Assembly (NCBI GenBank): GCA_025353765.1
Contig: JANXOD010000020.1
Span: 62,001 to 126,000, forward strand
Reading direction: 5' to 3'
Source: Sphingobacteriales bacterium
Lineage (GTDB): Bacteria; Bacteroidota; Bacteroidia; Sphingobacteriales; Sphingobacteriaceae
Length of the DNA stretch: 64,000 nt
Below the pieces are notes generated by a model. That model did not search any database. It was given only the letters and a program-made list of their open reading frames with translations, and was not told the origin of the DNA. This document shows positions 52,653 through 61,694 of the stretch, one piece after another. Each line of letters starts with the position of its first letter. Positions within the stretch are counted from its first letter, which is position 1. Both the position numbers and the translations under genes were made by a program.

Positions 52653-53732
52653 TTATACATTAGTTTCTTTTAATATTTTCTGAATTACTAAGTATAAAAT
52701 AATTAATATACCAAAAGAGAAAGAACCTATAAAAATCCCTTTTAACTTTCCAACTTTCTCCTTCTCCAACGGTAAAATTGGCCTATCTATAACCTGTATC
52801 AAAGGGGTTTCCTTTCTTAATGAAACTTTTGATATCTCCAGATTCTTCACCAGTTCTGTTAATATTGCCTGATTAGCCTGAGCATCTACTTGTCTGCGTT
52901 GAGAAGGAACTCTTAATACCTGTCGCGATGGATTTGGATTTGGATTAGCATCTATGGCGGCAGCTACACCAGAAATTGCCGAATTTAACTCTCGTCTTAC
53001 TGAGTCTGTTTGATGTTGTAAAATAGATACATTTTGACTTGACTTTTTAATTTTTGTATCCACATAAAAATCAGCAACTTCTTTAACCAGCACTTCTGTA
53101 AAATATTTTGAAAATAATTCATTTTTTGAATTGACCTTTACTGAAATGATACTGAGTTTTTTGTCAATTTTATCTACAGATAAATTATCTTTTATAAGAG
53201 CCTTATGAAATTCACCCAGTAAACTATCCTGCTGCAATGAAAATTTTGTGCGATCTGCATCTGGTAAAAAATGAATATTGTTTAGTTCTGGTTTATTGTT
53301 CCAGCTTTCACGGAGATCATTAAAATTAATATAAAGTTCTGCTAATGTTTGTTTTCCCTCTTTTACAGCAACTGTTGTTAATAGAGTTTTCTCAACCATA
53401 GAACGAGATTTCATCAATTCCAATAAGTTATCTCCAGAAAAGGCTCCACCACCACCGCTTAGGTCAAATCCAAACTGACTGGCTAATCCCAAGGCTCCGC
53501 CGAGGCTGCCACCAGATTTTTCATCTTCCAATGCAAAACTGAGCTCTGCTTTGTAAATAGGTTTTTTCAAATATGCATAAGTCAAACCTATAGCCCCACC
53601 AAGTAGTCCGGCAACAAATATCGTTAGCCATTTAGACAGTAAATATTTCCACCATTCCTGTAATTTCAGGATGACTTCTTTCAGAGAAATCTCATCATCC
53701 TGGAAATTATTATTTTCTTTTATAGTATCCAA
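52653..53732 (-). CDS. wzz: Wzz-type chain-length determinant without kinase domain
   Basis: The 359-residue co-polymerase has two transmembrane helices (about 35-55 and 330-350) flanking a periplasmic domain with coiled-coil segments (about 215-300). A glycine-rich LGGALGLASQFGFDLSGGGG stretch lies near 74-93. The proline-rich pre-TM2 motif RPILPLEKEKVG is typical. It ends soon after TM2, with no BY-kinase (Walker A/B and tyrosine tail) fused. The start is taken as TTG 53732, because the frame is open back to the wza stop with no ATG. It follows wza by 19 bases, the usual order for an export pair. Confidence 0.88.
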   Translation of the reverse strand: MDTIKENNNFQDDEISLKEVILKLQEWWKYLLSKWLTIFVAGLLGGAIGLTYAYLKKPIYKAELSFALEDEKSGGSLGGALGLASQFGFDLSGGGGAFSGDNLLELMKSRSMVEKTLLTTVAVKEGKQTLAELYINFNDLRESWNNKPELNNIHFLPDADRTKFSLQQDSLLGEFHKALIKDNLSVDKIDKKLSIISVKVNSKNELFSKYFTEVLVKEVADFYVDTKIKKSSQNVSILQHQTDSVRRELNSAISGVAAAIDANPNPNPSRQVLRVPSQRRQVDAQANQAILTELVKNLEISKVSLRKETPLIQVIDRPILPLEKEKVGKLKGIFIGSFSFGILIILYLVIQKILKETNV

Positions 53733-53751
53733 TGTTATCCAACAATATGAT

Positions 53752-56244
53752 TTATTTAATTAAATTCAATACACCTAACACGATTGCTCCTAATGAAGCC
53801 AAGCCCGAAGTTATCCCTACAATCTCACCTGCTGATAATCTCTTGCTTTCAGCTCGTTTTGGGACATAAATTTCGGCACCTGGTTTTACTACCGGATAAT
53901 TATTGAAAAATAAAAATTTCTTTGTGCTTTTTACAGAACCGTTAGCATAAATGATATAAGATCTTTGTTTCAAAGATTTTTCTGAAAATCCACCAGCTTG
54001 AGAAATGTATTGCTTAAAACTTTTCCCTGAACTAAAAATAGTAGTTACCGGAAAAAGCACTTCACCGCTTACCTTAACCGTTTGTAACTGTTTAGGTACA
54101 CGAAGTATATCTCCTTCTTCTAAAATTAGATCATATTTAGATTTAGGCTGGCTTAGTATCTCGTCCAAATTGATCCCAACATGTACATTACGTAATAATA
54201 GTTGCTGTTTACTAATATCTACCGAATCTTTTACTGTTTCTTGCAGACGTTGAAATTTTGATAATTTCTCCTGCTCTTCTATAGATTTATCAATTTTATT
54301 CTTGCCTGCATCATTTTCACTTCCGGGCCTTTTTAAGGATGCACCTGAAGGATAAGCTAAAGCTGTTAATCCACCTGCACGTTGCACAATATCTGATATC
54401 CGTTCATCTTTGTTAATGATGGTATAGGTTCCCGGATATAAAACCTCACCTTCAACACGAACCTGCCTTTGCACTTCATAACCAGTTTCATTACGGATGT
54501 TCACAATATCGAAAGGTTGTAATATAAATTTAGGGCCTAACAGACGAAGATCTTTATCAACATCAACCTGGTAAACTTCTGCTGTTTTAGCAGAGAGAGA
54601 ACTTACATCGCTATTTTTAACTCTTCTGGATATTTCAATTCGCTTAGGACTTGCACCTTCGGTGAAACCACCTGCTAAAAGAATCAAATCTTCAAGACTT
54701 TGACTTTCGGTATAGGTGAATGTTCCAGGCTGTCTTATTTCTCCGTTTATAGAGATAGTATATTCTTCCCGCAAATCGAATATGGAAGAAATTTTAACTA
54801 TATCTTCACGTTGTAAAGGAATATCTGCCGTGGCTCCAGAAATCAATTTCCCTAAATCAAAAGGTATTAACTCTGTAGTATTATCCGGTTTTAACCGGGT
54901 GATGTATCCTCTAGGTAAAAAGGCATCTTCAATAACTCCATCTGCTTTACTAATCAATTGCTTAAGTGTAAGGCCATTTTCAAGTTGATATTGGCCGGGA
55001 CGAAAAACAGCACCTTCAATAAGAATGCGATTTTCAAATCTATCCAGAATAGGCTCTATGAAAAATTGATCTCCACTATGAGGTTTGTAGCTATTAAAGT
55101 CAGCAGAAAAAACATCTGCAATTCGTCGTTCCCTGTCTGTATTTTGCAAAACCTTTATACGGGCTGAATATGCCTGATCTGTAAATCCACCTGCAAATGT
55201 GATTAAATCACTTAAGGTTTCGTTTGGCAATACTTCAAATATAGCTGGTCTTTTTATTTCACCCGATAATTCAGAATGGATTTTATAAGTAGGAATACGA
55301 ATAATATCCTGATCCTGAAGACGAATATTATTGGTTTGATATCCTTTTAATAAAAAATCATATACATCCAGTTTTGAAATTACTTTATCATTCCGAATGA
55401 TTTCTATTTCTCTAAAAGAACCATTTTGAGTGGGCCCTCCGGATACATACAAGGCATTAAAAACAGTAGCCAGAGATGGAAGAGAATATGAGCCGGGTTT
55501 AACTACTTCACCTAATAAGGTAACTTTAATGCTTCTAATATTTCCAATTGCTACTGATAAATTAGTTCGACCGCTTCGCATACCTGGGTAAGTGGCTGCT
55601 AATCGCGTACGGATTTTGGCTGTTGCCTGTTCAACAGAAAGTCCGTTTAATGGAATTATTCCTGCATACTCTACACGTATGGTTCCTTCCGGAGAAACCC
55701 GCAGTTTATAACTTGCTTCATTATCTCCTGTAATATCTATTTGTATTTCATCGTCAGGACCAATAATGTAGTTTTTAGGTGTGGCAATGCGAAGATTAGG
55801 CTCAAAGGTAAGGTTGGTATTTTTAAACAAATCAGCACCGAAAATTTTAGACTTTACTTCTGATTCTGCTTTTTTATTCTTTTGTTCATCTGATACTACG
55901 TTTACTTCTTGTGAAGTATTATTTACTTTCCTACCACTTGTATTGGAAGGAGTCACAGTATCTGACTCAGTTGTTTTTTTTTGTTTTTTAATTAACTCGA
56001 CCCGTGCACGTAGCTTTTGTACTTCGTCTGGACGCATACCTCTGGCTAAAGCAATTTGCTCTAATTGCGATTCCGGAAGGCCTGATGATTCTACCTGCTT
56101 AATAAATTGCCTGATCTGATCATCACTCAAATCGTCAACACGTATATTACTGAAATTTTGCTGATTAATGTTCTGGGCTAATGAGGGCATAGTCAAAAAC
56201 ACCATGATCCCAAAAATACAAGCCTGAATAAGTTTTTTTAACAT
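53752..56244 (-). CDS. wza: Wza-type polysaccharide export protein with multiple SLBB domains
   Basis: The 830-residue protein forms the periplasm-spanning export channel. It has a signal peptide ending SLAQ (about 24). A charged helical region (30-130) precedes a poly_export domain (YIIGPDDEIQIDITGDN from about 164), and then roughly six SLBB repeats such as VTLLGEVVKPGSYSLP and VRVEGEVLYPGTYTI. A hydrophobic C-terminal helix (about 810-828) could insert in a membrane. No lipobox is seen, unlike classical Wza. The extended multi-SLBB form is common in Bacteroidota. It follows gmd by 52 bp. Confidence 0.92.
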   Translation of the reverse strand: MLKKLIQACIFGIMVFLTMPSLAQNINQQNFSNIRVDDLSDDQIRQFIKQVESSGLPESQLEQIALARGMRPDEVQKLRARVELIKKQKKTTESDTVTPSNTSGRKVNNTSQEVNVVSDEQKNKKAESEVKSKIFGADLFKNTNLTFEPNLRIATPKNYIIGPDDEIQIDITGDNEASYKLRVSPEGTIRVEYAGIIPLNGLSVEQATAKIRTRLAATYPGMRSGRTNLSVAIGNIRSIKVTLLGEVVKPGSYSLPSLATVFNALYVSGGPTQNGSFREIEIIRNDKVISKLDVYDFLLKGYQTNNIRLQDQDIIRIPTYKIHSELSGEIKRPAIFEVLPNETLSDLITFAGGFTDQAYSARIKVLQNTDRERRIADVFSADFNSYKPHSGDQFFIEPILDRFENRILIEGAVFRPGQYQLENGLTLKQLISKADGVIEDAFLPRGYITRLKPDNTTELIPFDLGKLISGATADIPLQREDIVKISSIFDLREEYTISINGEIRQPGTFTYTESQSLEDLILLAGGFTEGASPKRIEISRRVKNSDVSSLSAKTAEVYQVDVDKDLRLLGPKFILQPFDIVNIRNETGYEVQRQVRVEGEVLYPGTYTIINKDERISDIVQRAGGLTALAYPSGASLKRPGSENDAGKNKIDKSIEEQEKLSKFQRLQETVKDSVDISKQQLLLRNVHVGINLDEILSQPKSKYDLILEEGDILRVPKQLQTVKVSGEVLFPVTTIFSSGKSFKQYISQAGGFSEKSLKQRSYIIYANGSVKSTKKFLFFNNYPVVKPGAEIYVPKRAESKRLSAGEIVGITSGLASLGAIVLGVLNLIK

Positions 56245-56296
56245 GGTATATAATTTTCTCTTTTGTCATTAGAGTGAAGTAAATGACAATTGCGTT

Positions 56297-57433
56297 TTAT
56301 TCGAAGTAATTTAATACGGTAAATCCACCTTGTCTTAAATACTCATCCTTTTTCATTAAATGTAAGTCGGATAGTACCATATCTTTCACTAATGCAGGCA
56401 AATCGTATTTAGGAATCCAGCCTAATTTGGTATTCGCTTTTGTTGGATCACCAAGTAATAATTCCACTTCTGTAGGGCGGAAATATTTAGGATCTACTTT
56501 CACTATAGTTTGTCCAAATTTTAATTGATCGGGATTAATCCCAAGCTCTTTACATTTATCCTGATCGATATCAATAATTACACCTTTCTCCTGCTCATTT
56601 TTCCCACTAAATTCAATCTCTATACCCAATTCAAGAAAAGCCATTCTTACAAAATCACGTACGGGAGTTGTAATCCCGGTAGCAATAACGTAATCTTCAG
56701 GCTTTTCTTGCTGAAGAATTAGCCACATAGCCTCAACATAATCTTTAGCATGACCCCAATCACGTTGAGCGGAAAGATTTCCCAGGTATAAACAATTCTG
56801 GAGACCTAATACAATTTTTGAAGCCGCTCGCGTAATTTTTCGTGTTACAAAAGTTTCTCCCCGAATAGGACTTTCATGATTAAATAATATCCCATTGCAG
56901 GCATACATTTTATATGCTTCGCGATAATTTACTGTGATCCAATAGGCGTACATTTTGGCTACAGCATAAGGTGAACGTGGATAAAATGGAGTAGTTTCGC
57001 TTTGAGGAACAGCCTGTACCAAACCATAAAGCTCGGATGTTGAAGCCTGATAAACTCTGGTTTTTTCAGTTAATCCCAGAAGACGAACTGCTTCTAAAAT
57101 TCGTAAAGTTCCAATTCCATCTGCATTAGCAGTATATTCTGGTGTATCAAAACTCACTTTTACATGGCTCATTGCCGCCAGATTATATATTTCATCAGGC
57201 TGTGTTTCCTGAATAATGCGGATGAGATTTGTTGAATCAGTTAAATCGCCATAATGAAGCTTTATATTTAAATTTTCTTCATGAGGATCCTGGTATAAAT
57301 GATCAATTCTATCGGTATTAAACATAGAACTTCTACGTTTTAATCCGTGAATAAAATATCCTTTTTTTAATAAGAATTCGGCTAAGTAAGCTCCATCCTG
57401 ACCTGTTATACCTGTTATTAAAGCAACCTTCAT
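56297..57433 (-). CDS. gmd: GDP-mannose 4,6-dehydratase
   Basis: Gmd converts GDP-D-mannose to GDP-4-keto-6-deoxymannose, precursor of GDP-L-fucose, GDP-D-rhamnose and related sugars. The 378-residue SDR has [16 protein letters not shown] at 7-22, [24 protein letters not shown] and the Y-x-x-x-K pair in [32 protein letters not shown] is a Gmd signature. Length is normal and all residues are intact. The usual partner fcl/wcaG, or any reductase for this intermediate, is not adjacent, so the final sugar depends on a gene elsewhere. It has its own predicted -7 box upstream. Confidence 0.96.
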   Translation of the reverse strand: MKVALITGITGQDGAYLAEFLLKKGYFIHGLKRRSSMFNTDRIDHLYQDPHEENLNIKLHYGDLTDSTNLIRIIQETQPDEIYNLAAMSHVKVSFDTPEYTANADGIGTLRILEAVRLLGLTEKTRVYQASTSELYGLVQAVPQSETTPFYPRSPYAVAKMYAYWITVNYREAYKMYACNGILFNHESPIRGETFVTRKITRAASKIVLGLQNCLYLGNLSAQRDWGHAKDYVEAMWLILQQEKPEDYVIATGITTPVRDFVRMAFLELGIEIEFSGKNEQEKGVIIDIDQDKCKELGINPDQLKFGQTIVKVDPKYFRPTEVELLLGDPTKANTKLGWIPKYDLPALVKDMVLSDLHLMKKDEYLRQGGFTVLNYFE

Positions 57434-57465
57434 TTAAATTTCATTATGTAATAAAGCAGAAATGG

Positions 57466-57473
57466 CAAAGGTA
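57466..57473 (-). promoter_or_regulatory. Predicted internal -7 box before gmd
   Basis: On the minus strand TACCTTTG is a perfect TAnnTTTG match in the 49-bp gap ahead of gmd, about 32 bases before its ATG. No -33 TTG is seen at the right distance. It could give gmd-wza-wzz and later genes transcription independent of the uronic acid genes. Confidence 0.35.
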
Positions 57474-57482
57474 TCAATTTTG

Positions 57483-58496
57483 CTAATATGTGAGAGAAGA
57501 TTTACAAGCCGATTCAATATTAAATATTACATTTTCAATTGTGCTATATTCTGATGATTCTGCTCCTTTTTGAAGTTCATGAACAATAACCTCTAACTGC
57601 CTGTTACCACAATATTCATTTAATGCTTCTTTATTGGATGCTGAACTAAACTGATTAAGTATATCCTGATCTTGAGTATGGCAATAAGTAACTTTGTTTA
57701 AATATTGGCCTTCAATCTTGATAGTTCCTAATTCAGCAACAATAGTTAATGTGTTATTTGAACTCCCTTCAAATGAACAGGTGGAGTAATTTAAATTAAC
57801 CAATTCAGCATTTGGTGTACTTAAATTTAAGATTCCGCTATCTTCAAATTCAGTTTTGACTTGGTCATTTAATTTAAAACGCTGTGTATTCTTTAATTCC
57901 ATTGGTCCGAATGCCCAGGTAAGAATATGCACAATATGGCTAAACTGGGTAAAAAGCGGACCTCCATCAAGCTTCATGGTTCCATGCCAGGGATGCCCTT
58001 TATAATAGCTATCACCCCGGCTCCAAAAACAATCTGCCTGTACCCAATAGATTTTTCCTAATTTTTTTTCGTCCAACAATTTTTTAAGAATAATCATTAA
58101 TGGAGAAAACCGTAACTGCCAGCCTTCAAAAATTCTCTTATTTGTCTTTTTAGCCAATGTAAACAACATTTCAACATCAGCAACATGAAGCGCTATTGGT
58201 TTTTCTATCAATACGTTTTTTCCTGCTTGCAGGCATAGTGCTGCGTGTTGAGCATGTAAGCCATTAGGGGTGGCAATTACAATTATATCTGTATCTGTAT
58301 CAATATGAAGAAAATCAGTCAGGTTATTGAAAGTTGAAGTTCCAGAAGAGGAGTGTAAATCCTTAGAATTCAGCTCCGGATCAATGATTGCTGTTAATTC
58401 TGTAAGTTCATTTTGATGAATAAGTTCTGCGTGGCGTTTACCCATGTGGCCAAAACCCAAAATGGCAAATTTTACTACAATGTTCATTTTGCTCAT
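57483..58496 (-). CDS. Gfo/Idh/MocA oxidoreductase, WbpB/WlbA-like 3-dehydrogenase
   Basis: The 337-residue protein has an N-terminal Rossmann fold (FAILGFGHMGKRHAEL, about 10-25), VIATPNGLHAQHA and the family lysine motif in VLIEKPIAL. A substrate domain contains the DGGPLFTQFSHIVHIL helix near 180. WbpB/WlbA oxidises C3 of UDP-GlcNAcA to the 3-keto sugar. Neighbouring genes supply the aminotransferase, acetyltransferase and 6-dehydrogenase of that pathway, so this role is strongly suggested. It starts two bases after the acetyltransferase stop. Confidence 0.85.
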   Translation of the reverse strand: MSKMNIVVKFAILGFGHMGKRHAELIHQNELTELTAIIDPELNSKDLHSSSGTSTFNNLTDFLHIDTDTDIIVIATPNGLHAQHAALCLQAGKNVLIEKPIALHVADVEMLFTLAKKTNKRIFEGWQLRFSPLMIILKKLLDEKKLGKIYWVQADCFWSRGDSYYKGHPWHGTMKLDGGPLFTQFSHIVHILTWAFGPMELKNTQRFKLNDQVKTEFEDSGILNLSTPNAELVNLNYSTCSFEGSSNNTLTIVAELGTIKIEGQYLNKVTYCHTQDQDILNQFSSASNKEALNEYCGNRQLEVIVHELQKGAESSEYSTIENVIFNIESACKSSLTY

Positions 58497-58498
58497 TC

Positions 58499-59071
58499 TT
58501 ACAAAACTGGTTTAACAATACCATTTATTATCCTATATTTTTCACCAGTTTCCGGGCAAGTAGCATAATCGTCCTCGAAATTTAATTTATGCCCATTTTT
58601 GCTAATCCATCCTTTTAGTTTTGCAGGATTTCCATAAACTAACCCATAATCTGGCACATTGGCAGTAACTACAGAACCTGCTCCAATAAGAGCATATTGC
58701 CCTATTGTAATTCCGCAAATGATAGTGGCATTTGCTCCAAGTGATGCGCCCTTTTCTATAATTGTTGGCTTAAACTCCTCCTTACGATTGATAAAACTTC
58801 GCGGATTCATTACGTTGGTAAAAACTACGGAAGGCCCAATAAATACATCATTTTTACAGGTAACCCCGGCATAAACAGACACATTATTTTGTACCTTAAT
58901 CCGATCACCTAATTTTACTCCCTGACCAACGAAAACATTCTGACCGATAATGCAATCATCACCTATTACACACTCACTCATTATATGTGAAAAGTGCCAT
59001 ATACGAGTATTTCTACCAATTATAGAACCACCATCAACTATTGCTGTAGGGTGTATTAGCTTATTATCCAT
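58499..59071 (-). CDS. Left-handed beta-helix N-acetyltransferase, WbpD/WlbB-like
   Basis: The 190-residue protein is built of hexapeptide repeats (IVDGGSIIGRNTRIW, CVIGDDCIIGQNVFVG, ATIICGITIGQYALIGAGS) forming a left-handed parallel beta-helix. The loop FTNVMNPRSFINRKEEFKPT is that of WbpD/WlbB enzymes, which acetylate the 3-amino group of UDP-GlcNAc(3NH2)A with acetyl-CoA. The ATG abuts the stop of the aminotransferase gene. Its place between aminotransferase and 3-dehydrogenase genes supports the assignment. Confidence 0.9.
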   Translation of the reverse strand: MDNKLIHPTAIVDGGSIIGRNTRIWHFSHIMSECVIGDDCIIGQNVFVGQGVKLGDRIKVQNNVSVYAGVTCKNDVFIGPSVVFTNVMNPRSFINRKEEFKPTIIEKGASLGANATIICGITIGQYALIGAGSVVTANVPDYGLVYGNPAKLKGWISKNGHKLNFEDDYATCPETGEKYRIINGIVKPVL

Positions 59072-60235
59072 TTAATTAAAATCAAATCTGCTTATGGTTG
59101 ACAGCATATAATCTATTTGTTGTAAGCTTAATTCGGGATAAATAGGAAGTGATAAAATTCTGTCGCACAAAGATTCGCTTACAGGAAAAGCTCCTTTTTT
59201 ATAACCTAAGTGCTTAAACGCCTGCTGCAGATGTAAAGGCTTTGGATAGTAGATCATAGAAGCTATATTATGAGCTGCTAAATAATCTTTAAATTCATCC
59301 CGCTTTACTTTAGAACACAAAACGATACTGTATTGGTGATAAATATGCTCAGAATACATTGCTTTTAGTGGATAAGCTATTTCATCAATTGTACTAAAAA
59401 ATTGATCGTATTGTTCAGCTATTTCTTTACGACGAGCATTATCAACTCGCAGGTAATTTAGCTTTACGGATAAAATTGCTGCCTGTAAACTATCCAGTCT
59501 GGAGTTAACTCCCACCTGTTCGTAGTTATATTTTTCAGCTTGACCATGATTTGCAATCATCTTTATTTTCTGAGCCAGATTATCATCATTTGTAAACAAA
59601 GCACCTCCATCTCCATAACATCCTAAATTTTTTGTTGGGAAGAAGGACGTGCATCCAATATGGCCAATCGTTCCTAATTGTTGCTGATTACCATTAGAAA
59701 AATAATAGGATGAGCCTAAAGCCTGTGCGGCATCTTCTATCACAAATAAATTATGGGAATTTGCAATAGATAGGATAGTTCCCATCTCTGCTCCCTGGCC
59801 AAATAGATGGATAGGAATTATTGCTTTTGTCTGTTTAGTAATATAACTTTCCAGTTTTTGTACATCCAGATTGAAAGTAAACGGGTCTACCTCAGCAAAT
59901 ACAGGCTTAAACTTTAATAGTGCCGTAACTTCTGCAGGAGAAACATAGCCAAATGCCGGAATTATAATTTCATCATCCGGCTGCAGATCCAGGCACATTA
60001 AAGCTATTTGTAAGGCATCTGTTCCGTTTGCACACCCAATTACATGTTTAACAGATAAAAAGCTGGCCAGCTCTTGTTGAAATTTCTTTACTTCCGAACC
60101 ATTAATGAAGTTTGCATTGTCAATACAATCATTAATTGCCTTATCAATTTCATCTTTATGGCCTGTGTATTGTGCTTTCAGATCAATGAAAGGAATAAAC
60201 AGATCCGTGTCGATTACAGTCTCGCGTCTACCCAT
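59072..60235 (-). CDS. DegT/DnrJ/EryC1 sugar aminotransferase, WbpE-like
   Basis: The 387-residue PLP enzyme transfers an amino group from glutamate to a nucleotide-linked keto sugar. It has FIDLKAQYTGHKDEID near 16, CANGTDALQIAL, EDAAQALGSSY and the PLP lysine K202 in TSFFPTKNLGCYGDGG. The glycine-rich NHGQAEKYNYEQVGVNSRLDSLQA motif, spread over about 233-256, is standard. ATG 60235 overlaps the dehydrogenase stop by 22 bases, so the two are tightly coupled. Together with WbpB- and WbpD-like genes it predicts 3-amination of a uronic acid. Confidence 0.92.
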   Translation of the reverse strand: MGRRETVIDTDLFIPFIDLKAQYTGHKDEIDKAINDCIDNANFINGSEVKKFQQELASFLSVKHVIGCANGTDALQIALMCLDLQPDDEIIIPAFGYVSPAEVTALLKFKPVFAEVDPFTFNLDVQKLESYITKQTKAIIPIHLFGQGAEMGTILSIANSHNLFVIEDAAQALGSSYYFSNGNQQQLGTIGHIGCTSFFPTKNLGCYGDGGALFTNDDNLAQKIKMIANHGQAEKYNYEQVGVNSRLDSLQAAILSVKLNYLRVDNARRKEIAEQYDQFFSTIDEIAYPLKAMYSEHIYHQYSIVLCSKVKRDEFKDYLAAHNIASMIYYPKPLHLQQAFKHLGYKKGAFPVSESLCDRILSLPIYPELSLQQIDYMLSTISRFDFN

Positions 60236-61488
60236 TTTCTATCAATTACTGATTTTGTATCAAATAAAATAGTGGTTTCTTTTTTCAATTTCTGGTAGTT
60301 TATTTGTTCAAATTCTTTATGAGATACCGCCAGAATAATGGCATCATAAGCCGTTGAATGTATTTCTGTTATTAAATTAATGTTGTATTGTTCTTTAACT
60401 TCCTCTGCATTTGCCCATGGGTCATAAACATCGGCTTGTATGCCAAACTGCTGCAATTCATTATAAATATCAATAACCCGGGAGTTTCTTATATCCGGAC
60501 AGTTTTCCTTAAAAGTGATTCCCAAAATTAAAACTTTAGAACTTTTAATCACAGAACCTTTAGCAATCATTAATTTAAGTAATTTATTAACCACAAATAT
60601 GCCCATGTGATCATTTACTCTCCGGCCGGATAAAATAACCTGCGGATGATATCCTAAACTTTCTGCTTTAAAAGCCAAATAATATGGGTCTACACCAATG
60701 CAATGCCCTCCAACCAAACCAGGTTTAAATTTTAAAAAATTCCATTTGGTAGCAGCTGCCTCAATTACATCTGTTGTGTCAATTCCCATTCGATCAAAAA
60801 TCAAGGAAAGTTCATTAACAAATGAAATATTAATATCTCTTTGAGCATTTTCAATTGCTTTTGCGGCTTCAGCAACTTTGATAGAAGGAGCTTTATGGGT
60901 GCCAGCTGTGATTATACTTGAATAAAGCTGGTCAACAAAATTAGCAGTTTTAGCATCAGAACCTGATGTGATTTTTATAATATTTTTAAGCGTATGCAAA
61001 TTGTCTCCCGGACTAATCCTTTCTGGAGAATAGGCACAGAAAAAATCAGAATTAAACTTTAACCCACTTTCATGTTCCAAAACCGGAACGCAATCTTCTT
61101 CCGTACATCCGGGGTAAACCGTAGACTCATAAATAACAATATCATCTTTCTTTAGATATTTACCCACTAATTTTGTGGCGTCTATCAAAGCACTGAGATC
61201 AGGTTTTTTAGAGGCATCAACCGGTGTGGGAACGGTAATGATAAATACATTGCACCATGCAATATCATCAAAGTTTGATGTAAATTTAAGTTTAGCAGAA
61301 ATTAACTCTGTTTCGGCAATTTGTTGTGTATGGTCTTGTCCGGAAAGTAGCGAATTTATACGCGAACCATTAATATCAAAACCAGTAACAGCATATTTTT
61401 TTGAAAACTCAACAGCTAAAGGCAATCCTACATACCCTAATCCTAATATGGCAATACGAATATTTTGAGGATCGAAATTATTTGGCAT
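60214..61488 (-). CDS. UDP-N-acetylhexosamine 6-dehydrogenase (WbpO/TviB type)
   Basis: This NAD-dependent enzyme oxidises C6 of UDP-GlcNAc or UDP-GalNAc to the uronic acid. The 424-residue protein has the Rossmann motif LGLGYVGLPLAVEF at 15-28, TVPTPVD, YESTVYPGCTEE and the catalytic cysteine C263 in GLVGGHCIGVDPYYL. AIENAQRDINISFVNEL is typical of the TviB/WbpO group rather than WbpA. The frame opens at a TTG at 61515, but ATG 61488 gives the natural start, ten bases past a predicted promoter. It is the first gene of the polysaccharide locus and begins the diacetamido uronic acid branch. Confidence 0.93.
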   Translation of the reverse strand: MPNNFDPQNIRIAILGLGYVGLPLAVEFSKKYAVTGFDINGSRINSLLSGQDHTQQIAETELISAKLKFTSNFDDIAWCNVFIITVPTPVDASKKPDLSALIDATKLVGKYLKKDDIVIYESTVYPGCTEEDCVPVLEHESGLKFNSDFFCAYSPERISPGDNLHTLKNIIKITSGSDAKTANFVDQLYSSIITAGTHKAPSIKVAEAAKAIENAQRDINISFVNELSLIFDRMGIDTTDVIEAAATKWNFLKFKPGLVGGHCIGVDPYYLAFKAESLGYHPQVILSGRRVNDHMGIFVVNKLLKLMIAKGSVIKSSKVLILGITFKENCPDIRNSRVIDIYNELQQFGIQADVYDPWANAEEVKEQYNINLITEIHSTAYDAIILAVSHKEFEQINYQKLKKETTILFDTKSVIDRKWVDARL

Positions 61489-61503
61489 GTTTAATTTTAG
61501 CCC

Positions 61504-61536
61504 CAAATGTAACAATTATCTGCTTTTTATAAGCAA
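61504..61536 (-). promoter_or_regulatory. Predicted promoter of the polysaccharide operon (Bacteroidota type)
   Basis: On the minus strand TTG (61534-61536) is followed after 22 bases by TACATTTG (61504-61511), a perfect TAnnTTTG -7 box. The predicted transcription start is near 61498, about ten bases before the ATG at 61488. It is the only good match in the 206-bp divergent gap serving this strand. A 27-kb minus-strand gene run begins directly after it. Confidence 0.5.
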
Positions 61537-61694
61537 TTCATTAACTGTAACAATCTTTTAAAAGAAATAGTTGGATCAAATTATCTCTCTTAATTTATCC
61601 TGTAATAAAGTAACCCCATGTACGTCTAAATGAAAACAGCATTCATTCAACCTTTCTTAAAGGCTTAAAAGAATAAATAATTTTATATTTGAAA

